A DNA stretch of 45,977 nt from Actinomycetota bacterium. Its GTDB lineage: Bacteria; Actinomycetota; Aquicultoria; UBA3085; Oleimmundimicrobiaceae. The stretch covers positions 1-45,977 of the forward strand of contig JASEGU010000007.1 of assembly GCA_030017835.1 (NCBI GenBank), written 5' to 3'. Both the position numbers and the translations under genes were made by a program. Below, piece after piece: positions 9,138 through 16,714 of the stretch; positions within the stretch are counted from its first letter, which is position 1; every line of letters begins with the position of its first letter. The notes beneath the pieces are model-generated. The model ran no database searches, had not been told where the DNA came from, and saw only the letters and a program-made list of their open reading frames with translations.

Positions 9138-9166
9138 TTGGCTTTACGTTTGGCTTCGCATATAAG
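9138..9166 (+). promoter_or_regulatory. Putative sigma70-type promoter of the hydrogenase operon
   Basis: TTGGCT (9138-9143), 17 bp, then TATAAG (9161-9166) makes the best promoter upstream of the hydrogenase genes. It would give a leader of about 130 nt. Confidence 0.45.
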
Positions 9167-9189
9167 GAGGTGGGGAGTTTTTTCAAGGC

Positions 9190-9210
9190 CTTGTAACCGA
9201 TGTTTACAAG
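9190..9210 (+). promoter_or_regulatory. Inverted repeat CTTGTAA-N7-TTACAAG, candidate operator
   Basis: A perfect 7-bp inverted repeat lies roughly 25 bp past the putative start of hydrogenase transcription. Its half-site TTGTAA recurs as the inverted repeat TTGTAAC-N20-GTTACAA over the promoter-like sequence upstream of fdhA. This suggests a shared regulator. Half-site spacing differs by one base from the canonical Rex site (TTGT-N10-ACAA), so Rex is possible but not established. Confidence 0.4.
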
Positions 9211-9306
9211 CTTCTAAAGAACTTCAAGCTAAACCGGTTTTTTCCTTATCTACACGGATATTCGCATGAAAAGCAATCCCAAAACCTACAAGGAGGTGTA
9301 AGTGAA

Positions 9307-10386
9307 TTGAGAGATATTTTTAAAAGCTTGAGCCGAAGAGAATTTCTTAAATATTCGGCAAGCCTGGCCACCCTTCTCGGTCTCTCCGAATTGTACGTTC
9401 CCCAGATCGCCTCGGCCATCGAGGGGGCCAAGGCAAAACCGGCTCTTCTCTGGCTGAATGGGGCAAGCTGCACCGGAGATACCGTATCCTTGGTCAACTC
9501 CGATCAGCCGACCCCGGCCGAGATAGTCTTAGACATCCTCTCTGTCCGCTATATGGAGACCGTTATGGCCGGTCAGGGCGACGTGGCCGAGAAGGCCTTT
9601 GAGGATACAGTGGCCGGCGGCGGTTACGTCTTTGCTCTGGAGGGTTCAGTCTCGACTGGAGCCGGCGGCATGTACAACACCATCAAAGGCAAGCCCGTCA
9701 TGGACATGATCAAGAGGGCGGCTGCCAATTCCATCGCCAACATCGCCGTTGGAACCTGTGCTTCTTACGGCGGCGTTCCGGCCGGAGATCCCAATCCGAC
9801 CGAATGCAAAGGCCTACAAGAGGTGGTCGGTGGCACGGTCGTCAACATCCCAGGTTGTCCAGCTCACCCCGACTGGATCGTTGGAACCGTCACCCATCTG
9901 CTCCTCTTCGGCAAACCGCCGGAACTGGACGCTCAGGGTCGCCCCAAGCTCTTCTATGGCAAGCTCATCCACGACAATTGTCAGAGACGCAACGCTTACG
10001 AGAGGGGAGAATGGCTCAAAGAGTTCGGCCAGGACGAGACCGACATGCTTCATTGCATGGCCGGCAAGGGCTGCCGCGGTCCGATAACCCATTCCGATTG
10101 CCCGATCCGCCTCTGGAATAGCGGAACCAACTACTGCATTGGAGCATCGGCTCCCTGTGCAGGCTGCGTGGAACCTGACTTTCCCGATTTCAAGGATAAG
10201 GACGGCAATATAATATCCCTCTATTCGCCCGTTATGGAGACTCTGGCATTCAAAGAGAGGCTGGATGCGGCCGCAGAGCCGGAAGGTTCCTCTTCCGGTG
10301 CCGTCTTAGGCGCGGTGGCCGGAGTGGCCGCTGGTGCCGTCGGCGGGTATTTGGCGGGCAAGAAAACGAAAGAGGGTGATGAATAG
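9307..10386 (+). CDS. [NiFe]-hydrogenase small subunit, Tat-exported, with Asp at a proximal-cluster position
   Basis: The small subunit carries the Fe-S relay from the active site. The N-terminus has a Tat signal (SRREFLKYSASLATLLGLS), so the enzyme acts outside the cytoplasmic membrane. Iron-sulfur ligands are recognisable: Cys55 in CTGD, GTCASYGG, PGCP, HDNC, CMAGKGC, and the CPIRLW/CIGASAPCAGC region. The second proximal ligand, normally Cys of CxxC, is Asp58. This 3Cys-1Asp pattern is known from actinobacterial-type (group 1h) hydrogenases. After the catalytic domain comes a Gly/Ala-rich hydrophobic tail (about 330-350, with GAVAGVAAGAVGG) and a charged end, possibly a membrane anchor. 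The start is TTG 9307 behind AAGGAGGTG. The stop lies one base before the large-subunit ATG. Confidence 0.95.
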   Translation: MRDIFKSLSRREFLKYSASLATLLGLSELYVPQIASAIEGAKAKPALLWLNGASCTGDTVSLVNSDQPTPAEIVLDILSVRYMETVMAGQGDVAEKAFEDTVAGGGYVFALEGSVSTGAGGMYNTIKGKPVMDMIKRAAANSIANIAVGTCASYGGVPAGDPNPTECKGLQEVVGGTVVNIPGCPAHPDWIVGTVTHLLLFGKPPELDAQGRPKLFYGKLIHDNCQRRNAYERGEWLKEFGQDETDMLHCMAGKGCRGPITHSDCPIRLWNSGTNYCIGASAPCAGCVEPDFPDFKDKDGNIISLYSPVMETLAFKERLDAAAEPEGSSSGAVLGAVAGVAAGAVGGYLAGKKTKEGDE

Positions 10387-11973
10387 ATGGCAGAGAGAAT
10401 CGTAGTCGATCCGGTAACAAGGATTGAGGGCCATCTGGCCATTGAGGTTGAGGTAGAAAACGGCGTCGTCAAGGATGCCTGGAGCAACGGAACCCTCTTT
10501 AGGGGCATCGAGCTCATCCTTACGGGGCGCGATCCGCGCGACGCTGCCATTATTACCCAGAGGATCTGCGGCGTCTGTCCGGCCGAACATAAGTACGCTT
10601 CGGTCGAGGGACTCGACATGGCCTTTGGGGCCGACGTGCCCGATAACGGCCGCATCATCAGGAATCTTATCTCCGGCGCCAACTTCGTCCAGTCGGCCAT
10701 TTTACACTTCTATCACCTGGCCGCTTTGGATTATTTGGACATCATGGCCGTAGCCAGCTACGCCGGAAATGATCCGGCCCTGCTTGAGGTCAAGCGCAAA
10801 GTGGTGGCCCTGGTCGAGGCGGGAGATACCAGTCCATTAACTCCTCGTTATGATCCAGATGAGTTTTCGGTCAGCGATCCGACTATCGTCACCGCAGCTG
10901 TGGCCCACTACCTGCAAGGTTTGGAGGTCAGGAAGAAAGCTCAGGAGATGCTGGCCATCTTCGGCGGCAAAATGCCCCACCACGCGAGCTTCGTTCCGGG
11001 TGGCGTAACCGTCCGCGTCGATGCCGACAGGATCTCCAGGTTTTACAGATATCTTACCGAGATAACCGAATGGGTGAGAAGGGTATATGTCCAGGATGTC
11101 CTAACCCTTGGCACCGGTCCCCTAAAGCCGCTCCACGATCTCAAAGTCGGCTTTGGAACCGGCAACTTCTTAGCCTATGGCAACTTTGACATGGGCCGCT
11201 CCGGCGATTACAAGAATCGTTTCTTGCGCTCCGGCGCCATCGCTGGCGGCGAGCTCGTTCACATCCCCTTGGATCCGGATAAGATCAAGGAGTTCGTCAA
11301 GTACTCCAAGTATACTGACGAGTGCACCAATCTGCACCCCTCTCAGGGCAAGACGATACCCGATGTCAACAAGGAAGGCGCCTACTCCTTCATCAAGGCT
11401 CCACGCTACGATGGACGCTCAAGTGAAGTTGGGGCGTTAGCCAGGATGCTGGTCACCACCGCCGAGGGCAAAGATCCCGGCGTCACCTTGGCCGGCGGCA
11501 GCAAGAAGACCTTGGCCGACATCATCGGGCCGCTTGGCGTCCATCCTTCGGCTGTGGCCAGGCATGCGGCTAGAGCCTATGAGTGCTTGCTTGTCTGCGA
11601 GGGCATGCAAGACTGGGTTATGCAGCTAGATCCAAATGGGCCGGTCTGCAACGACACCCCAGTTCCCAAGAGCGGCAAGGGCTTCGGTATAGTCGAGGCT
11701 CACCGGGGCGCCGTGGGTCACTGGATGGAGATAGAGGACAGCAAGATCAAGAGCTATCAGGTCGCTTCGCCAACCCTGTGGAACTGCTCGCCACGAGATG
11801 ATGAAGGGGTTAGAGGCCCGGTCGAGACGGCTCTGATTGGAACTCCGGTTCCCGATGTGACCAATCCGACCAACCTGGTTAGGGTCGTCAGATCCTTCGA
11901 TCCGTGAATTGGTTGCGCGGTGCACGTGGTGCACCCAGAGACCAACGAGATCTTGAAGTTCAAGGTGACTTAG
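10387..11973 (+). CDS. [NiFeSe]-hydrogenase large subunit (selenocysteine at TGA 11905-11907)
   Basis: This is the catalytic subunit for reversible H2 oxidation. The N-terminal metal motif RICGVCPAEH has Cys61 and Cys64. The conceptual ORF appears to end at RSFDP followed by TGA, which would remove the essential C-terminal motif. Reading the TGA as selenocysteine (residue 507) restores a perfect DP-U-IG-C-AV-H site. After His513 come 15 more residues and TAG at 11971-11973, giving 528 residues in all. That 15-residue tail is the expected piece removed by the maturation protease encoded next. A SECIS-like hairpin starts 11 nt after the TGA. Sec replacing this terminal nickel-binding cysteine is established for [NiFeSe] hydrogenases. 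Automatic gene calls will end this gene at 11907. Confidence 0.95.
11905..11935 (+). promoter_or_regulatory. Selenocysteine codon and SECIS-like hairpin of the hydrogenase large subunit
   Basis: TGA at 11905-11907 is followed by GGTGCAC (11919-11925), loop GTG, and GTGCACC (11929-11935), a perfect 7-bp stem. The apical loop lies 18 nt after the TGA and begins with G. Both fit the usual bacterial SECIS criteria. Confidence 0.8.
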
Positions 11974-12008
11974 AGATAACTTCAATCTCGTCAGATAGTA
12001 AGAAAGCA

Positions 12009-12467
12009 ATAGTTAAAACCGTCGTTCTCGGAGTGGGAAATATCCTGCTCCGAGACGAAGGTTTTGGGGTCTTTGTCGCCGAGGAATTGGCAAAAATGCC
12101 CCTTCCCGAAGGGGTGACCGCCGTCGATGGTTCGATGGTTGGACGCGACTTCGCCCCCCTTCTGCAAGAGAATGATAAGGTAATCCTGGTCAACGTCCAA
12201 AAGAGAGACCTTCCCCCCGCCACCCTATTCAAAAGCGATCTTAATCAAGTGAAAGAATCGATATCCAAGAAGGTTACATCCCTCGATCAGCTCGCCTTCT
12301 TTGCCGCCCTAGATGATCTAACCTTTGCCGGTATCCCTCCTCAAGTGGTAGTCATCAGTCTTATGCCCAAGGTAATAGACGTCGGCATGGGCCTTTCCGA
12401 TGAGGTCAAAGCTTGCGTCCCCAAAGCCATCGAGATGATTTGGCAAGAGATAGAGGCGGTTAGGTAG
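12009..12467 (+). CDS. Hydrogenase maturation protease (HyaD/HycI family)
   Basis: This endopeptidase cleaves the C-terminal tail of the hydrogenase large subunit after nickel insertion. The N-terminal VVLGVGNILLRDEGFGV motif is the family signature, and its Glu/Asp residues bind the metal. The start is unusual. There is no ATG, GTG or TTG in frame between TTG 11913 and GTG 12034. The latter would delete the first strand; GTG 11904 or TTG 11913 would add about 30 residues overlapping the selenoprotein tail of the large subunit. The homology start coincides with ATA at 12009 (after AAGAAAG), which I use tentatively. The alternative is 11904-12467, 187 residues. Confidence 0.85.
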   Translation: MVKTVVLGVGNILLRDEGFGVFVAEELAKMPLPEGVTAVDGSMVGRDFAPLLQENDKVILVNVQKRDLPPATLFKSDLNQVKESISKKVTSLDQLAFFAALDDLTFAGIPPQVVVISLMPKVIDVGMGLSDEVKACVPKAIEMIWQEIEAVR

Positions 12468-12538
12468 TTAACTCATCTGGAGACCGGCAGCTAACTGCAA
12501 AAGCTTTGAAACATATTGGACTCCCATGAGGAGTCTTA

Positions 12539-12781
12539 ATGCAACAGATCAATGCTCATATTGAGAGATTCGTTTCCACCATCCAAAAGCAACACGTCGG
12601 CTGGCATATGGATGAACTATATGAACCAAGCGAGTTTAATCCCGGCCTAATGAAATACCTTATTTGGTACAATACTGAAAAAGCATACAGAGGACTTAAC
12701 AAGCTCTCCCCACTCGCTTATTATGTTAACAACTTTATACCAGCCCAAAAGTCCAATATGTTATGGACGCTTACACTTTAA
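12539..12781 (+). pseudogene. Integrase-core transposase fragment (C-terminal part only)
   Basis: Eighty codons match the C-terminal end of a DDE/rve transposase: the NAHIERF motif, LIWYNTEKAYRGLN and SPLAYY. Everything upstream, including the two catalytic Asp residues, is missing, so this is a scrap of an insertion sequence. A small GACTCC/GGAGTC hairpin (12519-12535) sits just before it. It separates the hydrogenase operon from the next gene set; 12782-12850 holds nothing I recognise. Confidence 0.75.
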
Positions 12782-12850
12782 TGCTCGTCTTGGATATAAG
12801 ATTTAGGTTAGCTTAGGATTGGCTTAAATGACTGTCCAGGAAGTGAAATC

Positions 12851-13291
12851 TTGAATGAATATATAGTCAGCGCCTGTTTGGCCGGGGCCAAGTGCTCATA
12901 CGATGGGCGGGGTAGACTAAACGAAGAGATATTTGCCCTCGTCCAAGAGGGGCGGGCGATTGCCATCTGCCCCGAAGTGATGGCCGGTCTCCCTGTGCCC
13001 AGAATCCCGGCCGAGATACTGGGGGCAAGCGGCGAAGATGTGCTGGATGGGCGGGCCAGGGTTATAACAAAAGACGGACGCGACGTGACGGACAAATTTT
13101 TAAAGGCGGCCCTTCTCTTTGTGGAAGCGGCAAAATCTAAGGGGATAAAGCGGGCAATCCTTAAGGCCAAGAGCCCCTCCTGCGGGGTGGGCCAGGTCTA
13201 TGACGGGAGTTTCGAGGGGAGATTAATCCAGGGCGATGGGGTTACGGCCGCCCTATTGAAACGGGAAGGCATAGAAGTTGAAGTCAGATAG
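12851..13291 (+). CDS. DUF523 / TudS-like [4Fe-4S] protein
   Basis: This small cytoplasmic protein (146 residues) belongs to the DUF523 (YbbK) family, some members of which are thiouracil desulfidases (TudS) holding a [4Fe-4S] cluster by three cysteines. Conserved cysteines are present at 9 (SACLAG), 40 (CPEVMAGLPVPR) and 111 (SPSCG). The start is TTG 12851 behind AGGAAGTG. It overlaps the downstream PP-loop gene by 14 nt, so the two are probably translated together. A thio-nucleotide-related role for the pair is plausible but inferred. Confidence 0.85.
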   Translation: MNEYIVSACLAGAKCSYDGRGRLNEEIFALVQEGRAIAICPEVMAGLPVPRIPAEILGASGEDVLDGRARVITKDGRDVTDKFLKAALLFVEAAKSKGIKRAILKAKSPSCGVGQVYDGSFEGRLIQGDGVTAALLKREGIEVEVR

Positions 13292-14240
13292 GCTAAGGGC
13301 GATAGCCCTCTTCTCGGGCGGTTTGGACAGCATCTTGGCCGTAAAACTGATTGAGGACCAAGGGATCGAGGTTATCGGGGTCACCTTCGTAACCCCCTTC
13401 TTCTCCGCAAAGGCGGCCGAAAAATCGGCCAAAGAGATAGGAATTCCTTTAATAATCAAAGATATAACAGAAGAGCACTTTGAAGTCGTTAAATCACCCA
13501 AGCGGGGGCGGGGCAAGAATATGAATCCCTGCATCGACTGCCACTCCCTGATGGTTAAAGTAGCCGGCGAATTAATGGAAGAGACGGGCGCCTCCTTCAT
13601 CATCAGCGGCGAGGTCTTGGGCGAGAGACCGATGTCTCAGCGGAGGGACGCCCTAAAGCTGGTCGAGAAGGACTCGGGCTTTGAGGGGTATCTTCTTCGT
13701 CCGCTCTCGGCCAAACTGCTTGACGAGACGATCCCGGAACGGGAGGGCTTGGTCGACAGAGAGAGGCTCTTGGGTATCAGCGGCCGCTCGCGAAGGGTTC
13801 AACTTGAATTGGCCGAAAAGTATGGGTTGAAAGAGTTTCCGGCCCCGGCCGGGGGATGTCTTTTAACCGATATCGGATTTTCAAACAAGCTAAAGGAGCT
13901 TCTAAAACGAAATGAAAACCCGAGCCGAAAGAGTCTTGAAGTTTTACGTTTCGGGCGCCACTTCTGGCTGGACGGGGCTCTTGTCATCGTCGGCAGAGAC
14001 CAAAATGAGAATGATAATCTTTTGAAACTGGCCGAAGAGGGCGATACCATCCTTTTTGCCAAAGACTTTCCCGGCCCCTTGACGCTGATCAAAGGAGAAG
14101 TGGGTGATGATATACTTAAGAAAGCGGCCGAGCTAACCACCCGCTACGGCAAGGCCAAGGAGCTAGGCGAGGTCGAAATGGTCTATAGGAAACCTTGGCA
14201 AGAGCCGAAGACATTTACGTTTAGAAAACCGAAAGGGTAA
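13278..14240 (+). CDS. PP-loop ATP pyrophosphatase (ThiI/MnmA-like, with NFACT-R-like C-terminal region)
   Basis: The 320-residue protein starts with an SGGLDS adenylation P-loop (LFSGGLDSILAVKL), which activates a substrate with ATP, usually for RNA thiolation. A central NPCIDCH motif offers a CxxC, and ISGEVLGERPMSQ is characteristic of the thiouridylase-like subfamily. The C-terminal third (about 220-315, LEVLRFGRHFWLDGALVIVG) resembles the NFACT-R-type RNA-binding domain. Its exact substrate is not known to me. It overlaps the DUF523 gene by 14 nt. The start is TTG 13278. Confidence 0.75.
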   Translation: MKSDRLRAIALFSGGLDSILAVKLIEDQGIEVIGVTFVTPFFSAKAAEKSAKEIGIPLIIKDITEEHFEVVKSPKRGRGKNMNPCIDCHSLMVKVAGELMEETGASFIISGEVLGERPMSQRRDALKLVEKDSGFEGYLLRPLSAKLLDETIPEREGLVDRERLLGISGRSRRVQLELAEKYGLKEFPAPAGGCLLTDIGFSNKLKELLKRNENPSRKSLEVLRFGRHFWLDGALVIVGRDQNENDNLLKLAEEGDTILFAKDFPGPLTLIKGEVGDDILKKAAELTTRYGKAKELGEVEMVYRKPWQEPKTFTFRKPKG

Positions 14241-14249
14241 GGGGGCAAG

Positions 14250-15365
14250 ATGTTCTCTCTTCCGTCGTTTAAGATCGGGCGCATCTTAGGTTTCGACATC
14301 GAGATCAATCTGACCTGGCTGGTAATCTTTGCCATCATCCTCTATCAATTCACCGGCATCTATCTGGAGGAGACCTCCTTTGGGATCAGTCTGGCCCTCG
14401 GCTTCATAACCGCCTTCATCTTCTTCTTCTCGCTCATACTCCATGAGGTAGCCCACTCCTTTGTAGCCAGGGCGAACAATCTTCCCATCAAGAAGATCAC
14501 GCTCTTCATCTTCGGCGGGGTGGCTGAAATGGGAAGCGAGCCCGCGGCTCCAGGCGTGGAACTTAAGATGGCCGTGGCCGGTCCCTTGACCAGTCTTCTG
14601 ATATCGGCCCTCTTCTACCTCGCCTTAAATGCGGCCCGAAGATTCGGCCTGGCCGGTCCTTTCGAAACTCTCCTCTATTACATCTTCTATCTCAACATGG
14701 CACTGGCCATCTTCAACCTGTTGCCCGGCTTTCCTCTGGATGGGGGGCGGATAGTTCGGGCCGTTCTCTGGCACTTCTTGGACGACATAAAACAGGCCAC
14801 CAAGGCCGCAGCCATCCTCTGTCAAGTTCTCGCCTATTTTCTGATATTCTTGGGAGTGGCATCGATCTTTGCCGGAATCATCGCCGGGATCTGGCCCATT
14901 ATGATCGGCTGGTTCTTGAGCCAAGCCGCCCAGGGCAGTTACCAGAACGTTGTCCTACAGAAGGCTCTTTCCGGAGTCAAGGTATCGGAGCTAATGACGC
15001 CAAATGTGGTCACCGCTTCGGCTGAGGTTAACTTGGCCGAGTTGGTCGAGGAGTATTTCATGCGGTATCGCTTCGGCCGCTTTCCCGTGGTGGATGATGG
15101 AAGATTATTGGGCGTGGTAACCCTGCACGACGTCAAAGAGGTGCCCAAAGAGAGTTGGCCGAGCGTTCGGGCGGGCGATATAGCTCACATGGCCGGGGCC
15201 ACCACGATCAGCATGGAGAGCGACGCCGTCCATGCCTTAATGCAGATGGCCTCAGGTGAGCTCGGCCACCTTCTGGTCGTAGATGCGGATGGAAGGCTGG
15301 TGGGCCTGGTGACCAGGACGGATATCATCCGCCTGATCAAGATAAAGAGCGAGCTTGGTTCCTAG
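14250..15365 (+). CDS. Site-2 protease family (M50) membrane metalloprotease with two CBS domains
   Basis: This intramembrane zinc protease (371 residues) has about six hydrophobic segments in the first 225 residues. The zinc motif HEVAHS is in the second or third segment and the third ligand is in NLLPGFPLDGGR (about 150-165). Two CBS domains (about 235-365) form a cytoplasmic adenosine-nucleotide-sensing module, as in Rip3-like proteases. The substrate is unknown. It follows the PP-loop gene by 9 bp and converges with the Sec-thioredoxin gene, with 3 bp between the two. Confidence 0.92.
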   Translation: MFSLPSFKIGRILGFDIEINLTWLVIFAIILYQFTGIYLEETSFGISLALGFITAFIFFFSLILHEVAHSFVARANNLPIKKITLFIFGGVAEMGSEPAAPGVELKMAVAGPLTSLLISALFYLALNAARRFGLAGPFETLLYYIFYLNMALAIFNLLPGFPLDGGRIVRAVLWHFLDDIKQATKAAAILCQVLAYFLIFLGVASIFAGIIAGIWPIMIGWFLSQAAQGSYQNVVLQKALSGVKVSELMTPNVVTASAEVNLAELVEEYFMRYRFGRFPVVDDGRLLGVVTLHDVKEVPKESWPSVRAGDIAHMAGATTISMESDAVHALMQMASGELGHLLVVDADGRLVGLVTRTDIIRLIKIKSELGS

Positions 15366-15368
15366 CCT

Positions 15369-15746
15369 TCAATCTAGAAGCTCTAGAAGCTTTTTCTCCA
15401 AATCCTCTCCCGCGATGTAGCCGATATCCTGGATGGTTCCATCGGTCCTCAAAAGGACGAAGGTCGGCAGAAATGTCACGTTGAACTGCCTAGCCTCATC
15501 TTCACCCTCTCCAGCCGAACCATCGAAGATCCTAAACTCCACCCTATCACCGTACTTCTGCCAGAGCCCGTCCACGACGGGCCTTATCTCTATGCAGGCC
15601 GGTCAGGTGGGCGAGGTGAACATGATGAAGACGGGTCTCTCGGTTGAGTTACCCTGGTGGTTATACTTTGCTCCTGCTGGCTTTGCGCAGGAGGCAAGGA
15701 GTAAGACCGCGATGAGGCCAAAGGTTGCCATCAGTCGTTTCTTCAT
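15369..15746 (-). CDS. Thioredoxin-like lipoprotein with selenocysteine in a UxxC active site
   Basis: Two short ORFs on the minus strand join into one 125-residue protein if TGA at 15605-15603 is read as selenocysteine. The N-terminus is a lipoprotein signal with lipobox LLASC (Cys20). It is followed by FIMFTSPT, then Sec48-Pro-Ala-Cys51 where thioredoxins have CxxC, and the cis-proline region NVTFLPTFVLL. The fold is otherwise complete, ending LLELLD. It would act outside the cytoplasm as a thiol-disulfide or peroxide reductase, or as a CcmG/ResA-like helper for cytochrome c. That last point is inference: the ccm cluster downstream lacks ccmG and ccmH. The ATG at 15746 follows AGAGGCAAC. 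A SECIS-like hairpin lies downstream of the TGA. Confidence 0.9.
15566..15605 (-). promoter_or_regulatory. Selenocysteine codon and SECIS-like hairpin of the thioredoxin lipoprotein
   Basis: Read on the minus strand, the TGA (15605-15603) is followed 20 nt later by GCCCGTC, loop GTG, GACGGGC (15582-15566), a perfect 7-bp stem. The loop trinucleotide is the same as in the hydrogenase hairpin. Confidence 0.75.
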
Positions 15747-15943
15747 AAAGTTGCCTCTTTCGTATCCAAGGGTCTGGTTTGCTATCTGCAAATGGCACAG
15801 CAATAATTTTAATCTCTTTTCCGCAAAATTCAAAATGGGCCAGAGATTTGTTAAATTTGCAAAAAGCCATTAAAATCGGCGGCAAAAAATGTTAAATTGA
15901 AACAGTAAGTTACAAGCCTTTAAGAGGGGGAGAACTAGCCGAT

Positions 15944-16591
15944 TTGAAGAAGAGGATACCAGAGGGCGCCATAGAGAGACTTGCCCAATACTTGGATTGC
16001 TTGATGGAGCTCAAGAAGAATGGGCATAGCACCGTATCATCCAAGGATATCGGGGAGATAACCGACATCAACCCGGCTGAGATCAGGCGCGATCTGGCTC
16101 TCTTTGGCTCCTTCGGCAAGCGGGGCGTCGGCTATGATACCGACGATCTGATAGAGAAGATAAAGAAGATAATGGGCTCGGACGAGCAGCACAAGATAGC
16201 CGTCATCGGGGCCGGAAATCTGGGCTCGGCCATAGTAAGTTACGGCAAGTTCAAGATGCATGGTTTTTTGGTGGTAGCCGTCTTCGATAACGATCCCGCC
16301 AAGATCGGCAATAAGATAGGCGGGCTCATCGTCAGCGATTTACGGGAGCTGAAGGACCAGGTCATCGATAAGAATATTACCGTTGGCGTGATCGCAACCC
16401 CGCCCGCGGCCGCCCAGGCTATCGCCGACCTATTGGTCGAGGCTGGTATCAAAATAATCTTAAACTATGCCCCGGTAACCGTAACCGCCCCCAAGACGGT
16501 CAGAGTCCACAACACCAGTCCCTTAAAGGAACTCCTCTATACCCTCTATTACCTTTCAGGCAGCGGCAAAAGGAAGCGCTCTAAATCGTAG
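15944..16591 (+). CDS. rex: Redox-sensing transcriptional repressor Rex
   Basis: Rex senses the NADH/NAD+ ratio and represses fermentative and anaerobic respiratory genes. The 215-residue protein has the N-terminal winged helix (about 1-80, with SSKDIGEITDINPAEIRRDL and FGKRGVGYD) and a Rossmann domain with AVIGAGNLGSAI (about 85-100). It ends in the conserved region ILNYAPV...NTSPLKELLYTLYYL. The start is TTG 15944 after AAGAGGGGGAG. It sits between the hydrogenase and formate dehydrogenase operons, natural targets for such a regulator. No canonical TTGTGAA-N4-TTCACAA site is visible nearby. Confidence 0.95.
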   Translation: MKKRIPEGAIERLAQYLDCLMELKKNGHSTVSSKDIGEITDINPAEIRRDLALFGSFGKRGVGYDTDDLIEKIKKIMGSDEQHKIAVIGAGNLGSAIVSYGKFKMHGFLVVAVFDNDPAKIGNKIGGLIVSDLRELKDQVIDKNITVGVIATPPAAAQAIADLLVEAGIKIILNYAPVTVTAPKTVRVHNTSPLKELLYTLYYLSGSGKRKRSKS

Positions 16592-16627
16592 AAACAACTC
16601 CTCTGTGAGCCTTTGAAAAATTGGGCA

Positions 16628-16681
16628 TTGACATCTGAGGGATTTTGTTGTAACACTAAAATCAAGCAACAAAAGTTACAA
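16628..16681 (+). promoter_or_regulatory. Candidate fdh promoter overlapped by inverted repeat TTGTAAC-N20-GTTACAA
   Basis: TTGACA (16628-16633), 17 bp, then TAACAC (16651-16656) is promoter-like, with a perfect -35 and a weak -10. A perfect 7-bp inverted repeat, TTGTAAC at 16648-16654 and GTTACAA at 16675-16681, overlaps the -10 and the presumed start. Its half-site matches the inverted repeat upstream of the hydrogenase genes. Confidence 0.4.
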
Positions 16682-16714
16682 TAGCTAATCGAATAACAGA
16701 ATAAAATCAAGAAT

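Noticed and set aside
9166-9306. In-frame N-terminal extension of the hydrogenase small subunit
   Set aside because: The frame is open from 9166, but it has no start codon and the Tat signal with AAGGAGGTG upstream of TTG 9307 explains the start.
12519-12535. GACTCC/GGAGTC hairpin as terminator of the hydrogenase operon
   Set aside because: Short stem, no T-run; it may belong to the transposase scrap.
15847-15863. TTTGTTAAATTTGCAAA as a Rex operator before rex
   Set aside because: Spacing and centre do not fit TTGTGAA-N4-TTCACAA; only an A/T-rich near-palindrome.
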